NCBI RefSeq assembly: GCF_947492405.1
Contig: NZ_CANLMP010000002.1
Coordinates: 496,001-560,000 of the forward strand
DNA length: 64,000 nucleotides
Source of the DNA: an uncultured Aquimarina sp.
Lineage (GTDB): Bacteria > Bacteroidota > Bacteroidia > Flavobacteriales > Flavobacteriaceae
Direction of reading: 5' to 3'
Shown one piece after another: positions 1 to 8,240 of the stretch. A program made the translations under genes and the position numbers. Numbering within the stretch: the stretch's first letter is position 1; the number at the start of each line of letters is the position of its first letter. The notes below the pieces were generated by a model that saw only the letters and a list, made by a program, of their open reading frames with translations, ran no database searches and was not told where the DNA came from.

Positions 1-156
1 TTTGTTGGCAATCTTCCTTTTCGGATTTTAAGAAACTACTATGAAGAACTAACTGATGCTACCGTTTTATTATTAGTTAACATCACTTTGACTGTAATCA
101 TGAATACCTGTTTTATTATTGGATTTATATGGAGCGACAAGAAACAGCAATATTAA
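1..156 (+). CDS. C-terminal fragment of an unidentified membrane protein
   Basis: An open frame runs from the first base to a TAA at 154-156 and encodes 51 residues. It contains one clear hydrophobic stretch (about residues 21-44, rich in V, L, I and F) and ends with a short charged tail, so it looks like the end of an inner-membrane protein. It overlaps the start of the sensor kinase gene by 28 bases, an arrangement usual for translationally coupled genes, which suggests the protein belongs to the same operon. I do not recognise the family; the rest of the gene is outside the window. Confidence 0.55.
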   Translation, partial: FVGNLPFRILRNYYEELTDATVLLLVNITLTVIMNTCFIIGFIWSDKKQQY

Positions 157-920
157 TTGCAACTGTAGTACTCATTATATTAGTTATACTTATTATTACG
201 CTTTTCTGGGTTTTCCAGAGAAGAAAAAATAGTTTATTGCTACAACAAAAAGAGGCTGAAAAAAAGTTTGAGCGTGCGATTGCGGAAACACAGATAGAAA
301 TACGAGAAGAAACATTACGCAATATTAGTTGGGAGCTGCACGATAATATTGGTCAATTACTCACTTTGGCAAAAATACAAGTGGATGTGGCGAAAGAAGA
401 TCCAAAAAGACTTCCTGAGGTTACAGAAACGATCACCAAGAGCCTTACAGAGTTAAGAGCCTTATCCAAGTTAATTAACCCAGATGCGATTAAAAGTCTG
501 AGCCTTACAGAAGCCATTGCATTAGAAGTAGAACGATTTAACAGATTACAATTTATTGAAGCAACCCTAAGCAGTAATACGGAAATAAGAACCTTAGACG
601 ACAAAGCGGAAATAATTATTTTTAGAATATTACAAGAGTTTTTTAGCAATACTATTAAACACTCTAAAGCTTCTAAACTTAGTGTTAATGTACGTTATGA
701 TCAAGAAAAACTAGTTATTAACGCAAAAGACGATGGTGTAGGTTTTGATATGAAGAATCTTACATCCAGAAAAAGTATCGGTATTGGATTATGCAATATG
801 CAGAACAGAGGAAAATTAATAAACGCAGAGGTTAGTTTGGATTCTACCAAAGGAAAAGGCACCGCCATAACCTTGACATATCATTATAAAAAATTGGTTA
901 CAGAAGAGGAAATTGATTAA
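129..920 (+). CDS. NarL-family sensor histidine kinase
   Basis: This 263-residue kinase has one N-terminal membrane helix (about residues 6-29), a short coiled linker, a HisKA_3-type dimerisation helix with phospho-acceptor His71 in the motif ELHDNIGQ, and a C-terminal HATPase_c domain with the G1 box DDGVGFD (near 200) and a second glycine box GKGTAITL near the end. It has no periplasmic sensor domain, so the signal is probably sensed through the membrane helix or through the upstream membrane protein, whose gene overlaps this one. The LuxR-type regulator 152 bases downstream is its likely partner. The family is clear; the signal is unknown. Confidence 0.85.
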   Translation: MERQETAILIATVVLIILVILIITLFWVFQRRKNSLLLQQKEAEKKFERAIAETQIEIREETLRNISWELHDNIGQLLTLAKIQVDVAKEDPKRLPEVTETITKSLTELRALSKLINPDAIKSLSLTEAIALEVERFNRLQFIEATLSSNTEIRTLDDKAEIIIFRILQEFFSNTIKHSKASKLSVNVRYDQEKLVINAKDDGVGFDMKNLTSRKSIGIGLCNMQNRGKLINAEVSLDSTKGKGTAITLTYHYKKLVTEEEID

Positions 921-959
921 TATAGCATTTAGATATAAATAATGTTTCTATATCACACA

Positions 960-1004
960 GAGCTTGTCGAAGTGTATAGAAAACAAATAATATTCGACAA
1001 GCTC
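960..1004. repeat. Intergenic palindromic repeat, GAGCTTGTCGAA arms
   Basis: Perfect 12-base inverted arms (960-971 and 993-1004) flank a 21-base spacer between the kinase and regulator genes, followed by CAGACTGAC. The same GAGCTTGTCGAA core, followed by TCTGACTGAC, occurs again at 19895-19906 inside another repeat element. This looks like a REP-type dispersed palindrome. It could also form a hairpin in the kinase-regulator transcript. Confidence 0.6.
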
Positions 1005-1072
1005 AGACTGACAAATTAAGTTTCATTAAGCAAACTTTTTTTAAAAGTCATTGTCACACAAAAAATACACTC

Positions 1073-1711
1073 ATGAAGTACTCAGTAGTCATTGTAGAAG
1101 ATCACATCCTATTATCACAGGCACTTGCGGGATTGGTAAATGGATTTTCTAAATTCAAAATATTGTACCTGTGCAAAAACGGAAGAGAACTACTTACTCG
1201 ATTAAAAGATCCTAAAAACATTCCGGATATTGTTCTTATGGATATCAATATGCCCATTATGAATGGTATTGAAACTACGATTGCTCTTAAAGAAGAATAT
1301 CCACAGGTAAATGTTCTGGCACTTTCCGTAGAAGAGGATGAAAAAACCATTCTTAAAATGCTTCGAGCAGGAGCTAAAGGGTATTTATTAAAAGACACAG
1401 AAAAAAGTATTCTCGAAAATGCACTGGTAGAAGTACAGGAAACCGGTTTCTATCACACCAAAGATGTTACTAATTTATTATTAGGTTCGTTAAATCCTAA
1501 AAAAGAAAACAAAGTACTATTAAAAGAGCGAGAAATGGAATTCATCAAACACGCTTGTACAGAAAAAACATATAAAGAAATTGCTAGTGACATGTGTCTT
1601 AGCCCTAAAACCATTGAAGGATATAGAGATTCTATATTTGAAAAATTACATCTGAAAAATCGAACCGGATTGGTGATTTATGCCATAAAGAATAAAATTT
1701 TCATCCCCTAA
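1073..1711 (+). CDS. LuxR/NarL-type response regulator
   Basis: This is a 212-residue two-domain regulator. The receiver domain (about 1-120) has the acidic pocket at Glu9/Asp10, phospho-acceptor Asp57 in LMDINMP and the conserved Lys in YLLKD. The C-terminal half (about 148-212) is a LuxR-type helix-turn-helix with the pattern LKEREMEFIKHAC, then TYKEIASDMCLSPKTIEGYR. It presumably receives phosphate from the kinase encoded just upstream and acts as a cytoplasmic transcription regulator. Targets cannot be read from the window. The separation by a palindromic repeat may mean partial uncoupling from kinase transcription. Confidence 0.87.
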   Translation: MKYSVVIVEDHILLSQALAGLVNGFSKFKILYLCKNGRELLTRLKDPKNIPDIVLMDINMPIMNGIETTIALKEEYPQVNVLALSVEEDEKTILKMLRAGAKGYLLKDTEKSILENALVEVQETGFYHTKDVTNLLLGSLNPKKENKVLLKEREMEFIKHACTEKTYKEIASDMCLSPKTIEGYRDSIFEKLHLKNRTGLVIYAIKNKIFIP

Positions 1712-1801
1712 CCTAACATATCGACTGGACAGCTACTTCTTAAAAAAATCTTTCAAAAAGTAATAAATCGATTTTGGCGCGTTTATTGATAAGTTGCATG
1801 A

Positions 1802-1844
1802 AATAGTTTTGAAGTTTATTTAAAAAATAAATTTCAAAACTATT
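1802..1844 (+). terminator. Stem-loop downstream of the response regulator
   Basis: Two 19-base arms (1802-1820 and 1826-1844) pair with only one G-U position around a 5-base loop. It sits 90 bases after the regulator stop. No U-run follows at once (a T-run appears only near 1888), so it may be a processing or partial termination structure rather than a classical terminator. Confidence 0.45.
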
Positions 1845-1977
1845 ACGAATGAGATCCCGCACTAAATGCAGGATTAGTTCAACTGTCTTTTTTTTAATCT
1901 TCGCTTTTAACGAATTTTATAAAAAAGTTTCACTAAACTAACCATCGATTACCTACAGAAGTACGCCGTATTTTGTT

Positions 1978-1985
1978 TATTTTTG
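1978..1985 (+). promoter_or_regulatory. Possible -7 element for rpoN
   Basis: TATTTTTG matches the Bacteroidota TAnnTTTG -7 consensus and lies 25 bases before the rpoN ATG. I find no TTG at the expected -33 distance, so the call is tentative. Confidence 0.3.
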
Positions 1986-2010
1986 TGAGTATAAGAACAT
2001 TGATATTTTT

Positions 2011-3471
2011 ATGCTAAAGCAACAATTAAATTTTAAACTTTCTCAAAAACTTTCTCCTCAGCAAATTCAGTTGATGAAGCTAATCCAGCTTCCTACGCAA
2101 GCATTTGAACAGCGTTTAAAGCAAGAAATGGAGGAAAACCCTGCATTGGACAGCGGCAAGGAAAAAGCGGATGAATTTGAGGATGCTTTTGGTAATGAAA
2201 GTTCAGGTGATGATGATTATGGAACAGAAAAAATAGAAACGGACATTAACGTTGATGAATATCTTAGTGATGACGAAATACCTAGTTATCGTTTAAGTTC
2301 TAATAACTATAGTGCTGATGATGAAGAAAAAAATGTTCCATATGCTTCTGGCACATCATTTCACCAACATTTGGTAAATCAATTGAACACCTATCGATTT
2401 GATGAAGAAGAGCGAGAAATTGCAGAATTCCTTGTTGGTAGTATTGACGAAAGTGGTTATATCAGAAGGTCTTTAGCGGATATTCTGGATGACCTTGCTT
2501 TTACACAAAACGTATACACCACCGAAGAGAAGATAGAGAGTATCCTAAAAACAGTACATCAATTAGATCCTGCTGGTGTTGGCGCCAGAAATCTTCAGGA
2601 ATGCCTATTAATTCAATTAGAAAGAAAAGAAACTACAATACCTATTAAATTAGCATCATTGATCTTAGACAAATCTTTTGATCATTTTAGTAAAAAGCAT
2701 TATGACAAGCTTTTAACCAAATTTGACATTACAGAAGATTTATTAAAAGAAGCAATTGAAGAAATTGAGCATCTTAATCCTAAACCGGGGGGAGCTTATG
2801 CAGGTAACAATAAACTTATAGAACATGTAGTACCTGATTTTACAATCAGAATTATAGATGGAGAACTAGAACTTACGTTAAACGGTCGTAACGCTCCGGA
2901 ATTACACGTTTCCAGAGAATATAACAATATGCTTCAGGGATATAAAGCCAGTAAAGAAAAATCTAAATCCCAAAAAGATGCAGTAATGTTCATCAAGCAA
3001 AAATTAGATGCTGCTAAGTGGTTTATTGAAGCTGTTAAACAAAGACAGCAAACACTTTTTTTAACGATGAGTGCAATAATGCACTATCAAAAAAGTTATT
3101 TCTTAAGTGGAGACGAGCGTAATCTAAAACCTATGATCCTTAAAGATATCGCAGATGAGATTGATATGGATGTTAGTACGGTTTCTAGAGTAGCTAATAG
3201 TAAATATGTAGATACTCCTTATGGAACGAAGCTGATCAAAGAATTTTTCTCTGAATCTATGACTAACGATCAAGGAGAAGAAGTTTCTACAAGAGAAATA
3301 AAAAAAATACTGGAAATTACAATAGGGGAAGAAGACAAGAAAAAACCTCTAACGGACGAGAAGTTAGCGAAAATCTTGAAAGAAAAAGGATACCCTATAG
3401 CCAGAAGAACTGTAGCTAAATACAGAGAGCAATTGGATATTTCGGTTGCCAGGCTACGAAAAAAGATTTAA
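2011..3471 (+). CDS. rpoN: RNA polymerase sigma-54 factor RpoN
   Basis: The 486-residue protein has the three sigma-54 regions in order. The N-terminal activator-interacting region is Gln/Leu-rich (residues 1-46, with QKLSPQQIQLMKLIQLP). An acidic linker follows (about 50-110), then the core-binding domain (about 115-310) and the DNA-binding domain, ending in the RpoN box ARRTVAKYRE about 20 residues before the C-terminus. It directs polymerase to -24/-12 promoters and needs an AAA+ activator; none is encoded here. The stop codon overlaps the start of the following membrane-protein gene by one base, so the two are probably cotranscribed. Confidence 0.97.
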   Translation: MLKQQLNFKLSQKLSPQQIQLMKLIQLPTQAFEQRLKQEMEENPALDSGKEKADEFEDAFGNESSGDDDYGTEKIETDINVDEYLSDDEIPSYRLSSNNYSADDEEKNVPYASGTSFHQHLVNQLNTYRFDEEEREIAEFLVGSIDESGYIRRSLADILDDLAFTQNVYTTEEKIESILKTVHQLDPAGVGARNLQECLLIQLERKETTIPIKLASLILDKSFDHFSKKHYDKLLTKFDITEDLLKEAIEEIEHLNPKPGGAYAGNNKLIEHVVPDFTIRIIDGELELTLNGRNAPELHVSREYNNMLQGYKASKEKSKSQKDAVMFIKQKLDAAKWFIEAVKQRQQTLFLTMSAIMHYQKSYFLSGDERNLKPMILKDIADEIDMDVSTVSRVANSKYVDTPYGTKLIKEFFSESMTNDQGEEVSTREIKKILEITIGEEDKKKPLTDEKLAKILKEKGYPIARRTVAKYREQLDISVARLRKKI

Positions 3472-4076
3472 TGAACTTTTTATTAAAAAGCATTTCATAT
3501 ATTTTTCACCCATTATTGATGCCCATAGCTGGCTCAGTAATTTATTTTGTTACTGCTCCTAGATTTATTCCGGAAAATATCATTCAAGCAAAAATTTTTG
3601 GTTTAGTAGTTGTCACAGTACTTATCCCGATAGTCCTCTATTTTTTTCTTAAAACTACGGGCATTATCACCTCTATTCATTTGGAAGATGTAAAACAACG
3701 TAAAATTCCTTTATTGCTGCAATCATTATTATTACTTCTAGTAATTAAAATGATTATTGATGCATACAATTATCCTGAACTATATTTTTTCTTCTTAGGA
3801 GCTCTGCTATCGTCCTTAAGTGCAATTTTTATTGTGTTTTTTGACATCAAAGCAAGTCTTCATATGATTGGATCAGGAGCTGTTACAATGTTTACGATCG
3901 CATTAAGTATACATTTTGAGATAAATCTCATTCTACTTATAGCTGCAATGATCATAGCTAATGGTCTAGTAGCGACATCAAGATTACATTTTAAAGCACA
4001 TACCAACTTAGAACTTACACTAGGCTTTTTAATAGGTGTTATCCCTCAGCTTACCCTTGTTAATTTCTGGCTATAG
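3471..4076 (+). CDS. PAP2-like integral membrane protein
   Basis: This 201-residue protein is strongly hydrophobic with about six predicted helices. Two segments recall the PAP2 phosphatase signature: ASLHM (about residue 130) and SRLHFKAHTNLELTLG (about 169-184), resembling the SGH and SRxxxxxH motifs. The acidic residue usually found after the last histidine is replaced and the N-terminal KxxxxxxRP motif is not evident, so catalytic activity is uncertain. Its ATG overlaps the rpoN stop codon. Its own stop codon overlaps, in the palindrome CTATAG, the stop of the convergent barrel gene. Confidence 0.7.
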   Translation: MNFLLKSISYIFHPLLMPIAGSVIYFVTAPRFIPENIIQAKIFGLVVVTVLIPIVLYFFLKTTGIITSIHLEDVKQRKIPLLLQSLLLLLVIKMIIDAYNYPELYFFFLGALLSSLSAIFIVFFDIKASLHMIGSGAVTMFTIALSIHFEINLILLIAAMIIANGLVATSRLHFKAHTNLELTLGFLIGVIPQLTLVNFWL

Positions 4077-4787
4077 GATATAAAACATTAATCCAATTTT
4101 AGCAACGTTAAGACCAACTTCCTCATTACCTATTAGCGCATTGTTATTAAATAGAGGGTTTAAACTATAATAGAAGTGAAAATTAAAAGTGTTCCATCCG
4201 AAAGTAAAAGTAGCTCCTACTCTCCAACGGTTTAATTCATCAATTTTTGTTTGTCCTACTTGATTTCCTGGTTGTTCAAAATTAGAATTAAAATAATATA
4301 GATATCCAACTCTTAATCCGGTATAGATTCTCCAAAACTTATGCGTATCCGGAACAGAAGTTCTCCATCTAAATTCTAGTGGAGCCTCAACAAGATGTGT
4401 AGTAAATCTGTTTCTGTCATAATCTACTCCTTCGAGACTACTAAAAATACTCTGGCCAGTTTCTTCATTTTCTCCAATAAACAAATTTTGACCGTAAGTG
4501 TTGATAGAATACCCTAAACCTAATCCAATGGCTACATTACGTCTTTTATTAATGGGCATATCTCTGGTATAACCTAAATGAAATCCACCAGAAAACCCTG
4601 ATTGACCAACATCAGGCGGAGTATTCCACAGTAAATTAAATGTAAGACCGACATAGAACTGATCTTCTCTATAAAGCGAATCTAATACTTTTTTCTTTTC
4701 TGAAACGAGATCATTTGAAACTGTTTCTTGCCCAAAACTGAGACAAGCTAAGAGGAAAAGGCTTAAAAATAAAAGCAATTGTTTCAT
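4071..4787 (-). CDS. Outer-membrane beta-barrel protein (porin-like)
   Basis: Starting at the internal Met at 4787 gives a clean signal peptide (MKQLLLFLSLFLLACLSFGQ) and a 238-residue product; an upstream Met at 4817 would add ten residues before the signal. The mature part has alternating hydrophobic/aromatic strands (for example YVGLTFNLLW, GGFHLGYTRD, VAIGLGLGYS) and ends in a beta strand with terminal aromatic/aliphatic residues, as in the Bacteroidota OMP_b-brl families. PorT-type T9SS proteins share this general fold, but I see nothing specific. It is convergent with the PAP2-like gene and downstream of the ExbD cluster. Confidence 0.75.
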   Translation of the reverse strand: MKQLLLFLSLFLLACLSFGQETVSNDLVSEKKKVLDSLYREDQFYVGLTFNLLWNTPPDVGQSGFSGGFHLGYTRDMPINKRRNVAIGLGLGYSINTYGQNLFIGENEETGQSIFSSLEGVDYDRNRFTTHLVEAPLEFRWRTSVPDTHKFWRIYTGLRVGYLYYFNSNFEQPGNQVGQTKIDELNRWRVGATFTFGWNTFNFHFYYSLNPLFNNNALIGNEEVGLNVAKIGLMFYIL

Positions 4788-4885
4788 CTGGCTAACATTT
4801 CTTAACATCCATTTCATAGAGGTTACTAAAATAAATCTATTTATTTAGAAAATAGAAGTACTTCTTAAAAAACAACAAGAATTAA

Positions 4886-4911
4886 TAATCCCGCGAAAGA
4901 TCACGGGATTA
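4886..4911 (-). terminator. Hairpin after the second ExbD pair
   Basis: Arms TAATCCCG (4886-4893) and CGGGATTA (4904-4911) form a hairpin 24 bases past the stop of the last ExbD gene. The minus-strand flank is T-rich but has no uninterrupted U-run. Its stem resembles the stronger terminator after the first ExbD pair. Confidence 0.6.
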
Positions 4912-4934
4912 AATAAAAACAAATTAAAAATACA

Positions 4935-5414
4935 TTATTGCAAGTTATTTGACACTTGTCCAGTTTTTGTTGTATAATTGATCTTAAGCATATGTATAGC
5001 TCTTAGTTCTTTTTTTATATCCCCAACAAGTCCCATTTTGGTGTCCTTATCCACCTTAAGTGCTGTTGTCAAAAAAGGACGTAATTCTTCAGGCTTAGAT
5101 TTTATCTCTTCCAAAACAAAAGATTTAATCTCCTGAATAGGTGCGAACTTATCATTAAGCTGAATTTTTGCTTCTGTACCTACATTTTTATATCTCGAAC
5201 TAGGTTTACCCGCATAAATATGTATGACCATATTTTTTCTATCTAGCTTTTCTATCTGATCTGCATATGGCAGTTCGTTCTTAACAATCAATGTATCGTT
5301 CCTCATTACAGTGGCAACCATAAAGAAGAACAACAACATAAAAACAATATCAGGTAAAGATGCAGTGGAAATTGCAGGTAACTCGGCTTTTTGTTTCTTT
5401 TTAAATATTGACAT
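4935..5414 (-). CDS. ExbD/TolR-family protein (second pair, short type)
   Basis: This 159-residue protein has a basic cytoplasmic N-terminus, one membrane helix (about 21-38) with the ion-path Asp22 in SLPDIVF, and a periplasmic domain of about 120 residues. ExbD proteins couple proton flow through ExbB to work on TonB or other envelope partners. It is a clear paralogue of the product of 6518-7000: the first 22 residues are nearly identical, and the motif YAGKPSSRY is shared. It lies 20 bases after the longer ExbD gene, so each copy of the unit has the order long ExbD, short ExbD. The symbol exbD is withheld because four paralogues occur. Confidence 0.88.
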   Translation of the reverse strand: MSIFKKKQKAELPAISTASLPDIVFMLLFFFMVATVMRNDTLIVKNELPYADQIEKLDRKNMVIHIYAGKPSSRYKNVGTEAKIQLNDKFAPIQEIKSFVLEEIKSKPEELRPFLTTALKVDKDTKMGLVGDIKKELRAIHMLKINYTTKTGQVSNNLQ

Positions 5415-5434
5415 AACGAATAGTTTTTTAGTTA

Positions 5435-6052
5435 TTATAATTCTGCGGTTACGGGTTCTGCTTCTGAAAGTTTCTCTGGATACAATAATTGGATTTCTTT
5501 TATCCGTTCTCTAAGTTTCTTCTTATCACCAGAGTGATTAGCATCTTTTAATTGTACCTGCATTTCTGTAAAAGATATTCCATATATCCTAAGCGCCTCT
5601 CTATTTCGTAATTCGTTATAAGCACTGATAAGTTCATTCTGCACAGTGATATATGTCTCATAATTAGTTTCTCTGCTATTAATAAGTGATATTATTGCCT
5701 TGTTCGGGTTATCCGAAGATTTTGGATCTCTTGCTCCTTGGCAATAACCACAGTGTTCTTTCTCTAAACCTCCTCCATTATCTAAAAAGGCAATAGCAGC
5801 TGCTTTTAACTCCTCGAATCGTAGAGGTTTCTTTTCAACAAATAATTCATTAGCCTGATTTAACTCTACTCTAAATAGATTTTTTTCTTTGACAATGATA
5901 TCAGATTTGACTTCATCTGGTGGTGGAGGCAATTTTCTACTTATTCCATAGTCTGTTTCAATGGTAGTACTTACTAAAAAAAAGATAAGTAATAAAAAAG
6001 CGATATCCGCCATGGATCCCGCGTTCACTTCTGGTGCTAATCTTCTAGCCAT
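5435..6052 (-). CDS. ExbD/TolR-family protein with CxxC insert (second pair, long type)
   Basis: This 205-residue protein has a short N-terminus, membrane helix about 13-31 with Asp16 in SMADIAF, and a longer periplasmic part. An insert after a glycine-rich turn carries Cys101 and Cys104 (CGYC), followed by DPKSSDNP; the paralogue at 7022-7630 has CSYC at the same residue numbers. The two cysteines could form a disulfide or bind a metal; that is inference. It starts the second ExbD pair, which is separated from the first by 465 bases containing a terminator, so it probably has its own promoter. Confidence 0.88.
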   Translation of the reverse strand: MARRLAPEVNAGSMADIAFLLLIFFLVSTTIETDYGISRKLPPPPDEVKSDIIVKEKNLFRVELNQANELFVEKKPLRFEELKAAAIAFLDNGGGLEKEHCGYCQGARDPKSSDNPNKAIISLINSRETNYETYITVQNELISAYNELRNREALRIYGISFTEMQVQLKDANHSGDKKKLRERIKEIQLLYPEKLSEAEPVTAEL

Positions 6053-6517
6053 AATAATACATATTTAGTTAATAATTACTTACTAAATCACACACTGTAA
6101 ACCTGAAGTGGTATTATTTGGAAGAACAAAATAACTCTAATATCCATTCACATCTTATAAAGTTTTGATTACACTACTTAGAGTAAGTATTTTCAAAACT
6201 AAGACTATCATAGAATCAAACTGCATTATTTCTATTATTTCAATACCACTGACTTGGAAGGTTAGATATTGATCATATTAACAGATCACAGTTATAAATT
6301 GTAGCAACAATTGTTATGCCATTATAACAACATATGTAGAAATCAAGATTAAATATTCATAAAACCGAAAGTTCAAGAATGCATTGTAGTTCTTATAATT
6401 ATCATTCAACCCTAAAAACATTTAAGGGATTTTTTATCTAGAATAATCAAAAAAATTAAGGCATAAAAAAAATCCCGCTAAATAGCGGGATTTTCGATAT
6501 ATTAAAATCTTTAACCT
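6053..6517. other. 465-base gap between two ExbD pairs
   Basis: No convincing gene is present. The end near 6470-6493 holds the terminator of the upstream operon. The rest must contain the promoter of the second ExbD pair; on the minus strand TAGTTTTG (6194-6201) resembles a -7 element, but the nearest TTG is only 15 bases away and the resulting leader would be long, so I do not call it. Confidence 0.5.
6470..6493 (-). terminator. Rho-independent terminator of the ExbB/ExbD operon
   Basis: Ten-base GC-containing arms AAATCCCGCT (6470-6479) and AGCGGGATTT (6484-6493) surround a 4-base loop. On the minus strand the stem is followed by a run of T. It lies 24 bases after the stop of the first short ExbD gene and separates the two ExbD pairs transcriptionally. 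Confidence 0.85.
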
Positions 6518-7000
6518 TTACTGAATATTACCAGTAGCATCACCTTGTCTTGTGGTGTAGTTAATTTTTAGCGCTTGAACTTCTCTCAATTCTTTTTTAA
6601 TATCGCCAACAAGACCCATATTGGTATCAGTATCAACCTTTAGGGCTGTAATAAGAAAAGGTACTTCTTCTTCTCTTTTAGCAGCTCTTTCTGCTAATAC
6701 AAAAGGTTTAATATCGCTTACTTCGGCAAATTTATCATTTAACTGAATTCTTGCCTGCGTACCAGCACTTGCAGCATATCTAGAACTAGGTTTTCCAGCA
6801 TAAATATACATCACCAGGTTTTTCTTATCTAGCTTTTCTGTCTGATCCGCTTGAGGAAGTCTATTCTCTATCTTTAGATTATTCTCCCTCATAACTGTTG
6901 CAACCATAAAGAAAAACAGTAACATAAATACGATATCAGGTAAAGACGCTGTTGAAATAGCGGGTAATTCACCACCCTTTTTCTTTTTAAACTTAGACAT
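6518..7000 (-). CDS. ExbD/TolR-family protein (first pair, short type)
   Basis: This 160-residue protein has basic N-terminus KKKKGG, membrane helix about 21-38 with Asp22 in SLPDIVF, and a periplasmic domain ending in a region that differs from its paralogue. It is the last gene of the operon exbB-like, membrane protein, long ExbD, short ExbD, and is followed directly by a strong terminator. It should form a heteromeric stator with the ExbB-like protein at 8241-9032. Confidence 0.88.
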   Translation of the reverse strand: MSKFKKKKGGELPAISTASLPDIVFMLLFFFMVATVMRENNLKIENRLPQADQTEKLDKKNLVMYIYAGKPSSRYAASAGTQARIQLNDKFAEVSDIKPFVLAERAAKREEEVPFLITALKVDTDTNMGLVGDIKKELREVQALKINYTTRQGDATGNIQ

Positions 7001-7021
7001 AATTACGTTTTTATGTTATAC

Positions 7022-7630
7022 TTATTTCTTTGGTTCTGCTTCAGAAAGTTTTTCTGGATACATCAACTGTATTTGTTTTATCTGATCCTTAAGTCTATCC
7101 TTACTACCGGAGTAGTTTACATCCTTAAGCTCAGTTTCCATTTGAGTAAATGTCTTTCCGTAAAGTCGTTCTGATTCTCTATTTCGTAATTCAGTATAAG
7201 CAGCAACTAATTCATTTTGTACGGCTATATATGTACCGTAACTAGTTTCTCTATTATTACGTAGAGATATTACCGCTTTTTCTGGATTATCAGAAGAACT
7301 AGGATCTTTATCTCCTTTACAATAACTACAAGCTTCATCACCGCTTCCTCCTCCATTATCTAAGAAAGCAACAGCTGCAGCACGTAAATCCTTTAACTCC
7401 ATAGGAGCTTCTTCTACTAAAAGGTCATTATTTTTGTTCAATTCTACTACAAAAATATTTTTTTGTTTTAGAATTGGAGGCTCTACGGTTTCATCTAAAG
7501 GCGGTGGTAACTTACGACTAATACCTCTATCCGTATCTATGGTTGTAGTAACCAGAAAGAATATAAGAAGTAAAAATGCAATGTCCGCCATAGATCCTGC
7601 GTTCACCTCAGGTGCTGATCTTCTTGCCAT
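7022..7630 (-). CDS. ExbD/TolR-family protein with CxxC insert (first pair, long type)
   Basis: The 202-residue product has membrane helix about 13-31 with Asp16, then a periplasmic domain with Cys101/Cys104 (CSYC) and DPSSSDNP. The N-terminal 20 residues match the second-pair paralogue almost exactly; the periplasmic part is diverged, indicating duplication of the two-gene unit followed by specialisation of the periplasmic partner surface. It is separated from its short partner by 21 bases and from the upstream membrane protein by 2 bases, so it is part of a tight operon. Confidence 0.88.
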   Translation of the reverse strand: MARRSAPEVNAGSMADIAFLLLIFFLVTTTIDTDRGISRKLPPPLDETVEPPILKQKNIFVVELNKNNDLLVEEAPMELKDLRAAAVAFLDNGGGSGDEACSYCKGDKDPSSSDNPEKAVISLRNNRETSYGTYIAVQNELVAAYTELRNRESERLYGKTFTQMETELKDVNYSGSKDRLKDQIKQIQLMYPEKLSEAEPKK

Positions 7631-7632
7631 AA

Positions 7633-8127
7633 TTATTTACCTATTAATTTTTTTACACCTGATAATGCCATCAGGCCAACAGCAATAGCTGCTAAAAAGT
7701 AGAAAGCATAAATACCTGCTCCTACCAATTTAGATCCACCCTCAGAAAGAACTTCTCCATCTTTCATTGGTGTCTCAACACCTTCTGCCATTGCATAACC
7801 TATACCTAAAACGATTAGGAAAGCAACAAGTCCAATACCAGCATTTTTTAAACCAGCAGGGTTTTTAGCTAAAGCTGAAAAAACAGCAATTAATGTTGCT
7901 ATTATAATAACAACAAAAATAACCAATGTAAGATTATACATAGGACTCACCAATGAAGTAGCTTCTGCAAAAGCCGATGAAGATGTATCTTTCACCAAAT
8001 CTTTCGCTTCTGTAATACCATAGTTATCCATAAGTGTGGTAAAATTACCGTTCATTAAGAACAATAATATCGCACCTATAGCACCTACAGCTAGTACAAC
8101 GTATGATAAAATTTTTGAAATTTTCAT
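7633..8127 (-). CDS. Four-helix membrane protein of the ExbB/ExbD operon
   Basis: Starting at the Met at 8127 (sequence MKISKILSYVV) the product is 164 residues with about four predicted membrane helices (near 6-24, 58-82, 92-112 and 132-152) and a periplasmic loop after helix 1. A Met 12 codons upstream at 8163 would add a polar extension and is less likely. It lies between the ExbB-like gene and the ExbD genes, so it probably associates with this motor complex; I know no named function. The family is not recognised beyond this context. Confidence 0.75.
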   Translation of the reverse strand: MKISKILSYVVLAVGAIGAILLFLMNGNFTTLMDNYGITEAKDLVKDTSSSAFAEATSLVSPMYNLTLVIFVVIIIATLIAVFSALAKNPAGLKNAGIGLVAFLIVLGIGYAMAEGVETPMKDGEVLSEGGSKLVGAGIYAFYFLAAIAVGLMALSGVKKLIGK

Positions 8128-8240
8128 GTGACTAATTTTTATTGGGTTGTTATAATTCAACAACCCTATTTTTAAATAATAAATGTTCTAATATGCTATG
8201 AAGATTTTATTATCTTAAACAAAATCTAAACAGTCATTTA

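Noticed and set aside
6194..6201. TAGTTTTG on the minus strand as promoter of the second ExbD pair
   Set aside because: The nearest TTG is only 15 bases away and the leader would be about 140 bases; support is too weak to call it.
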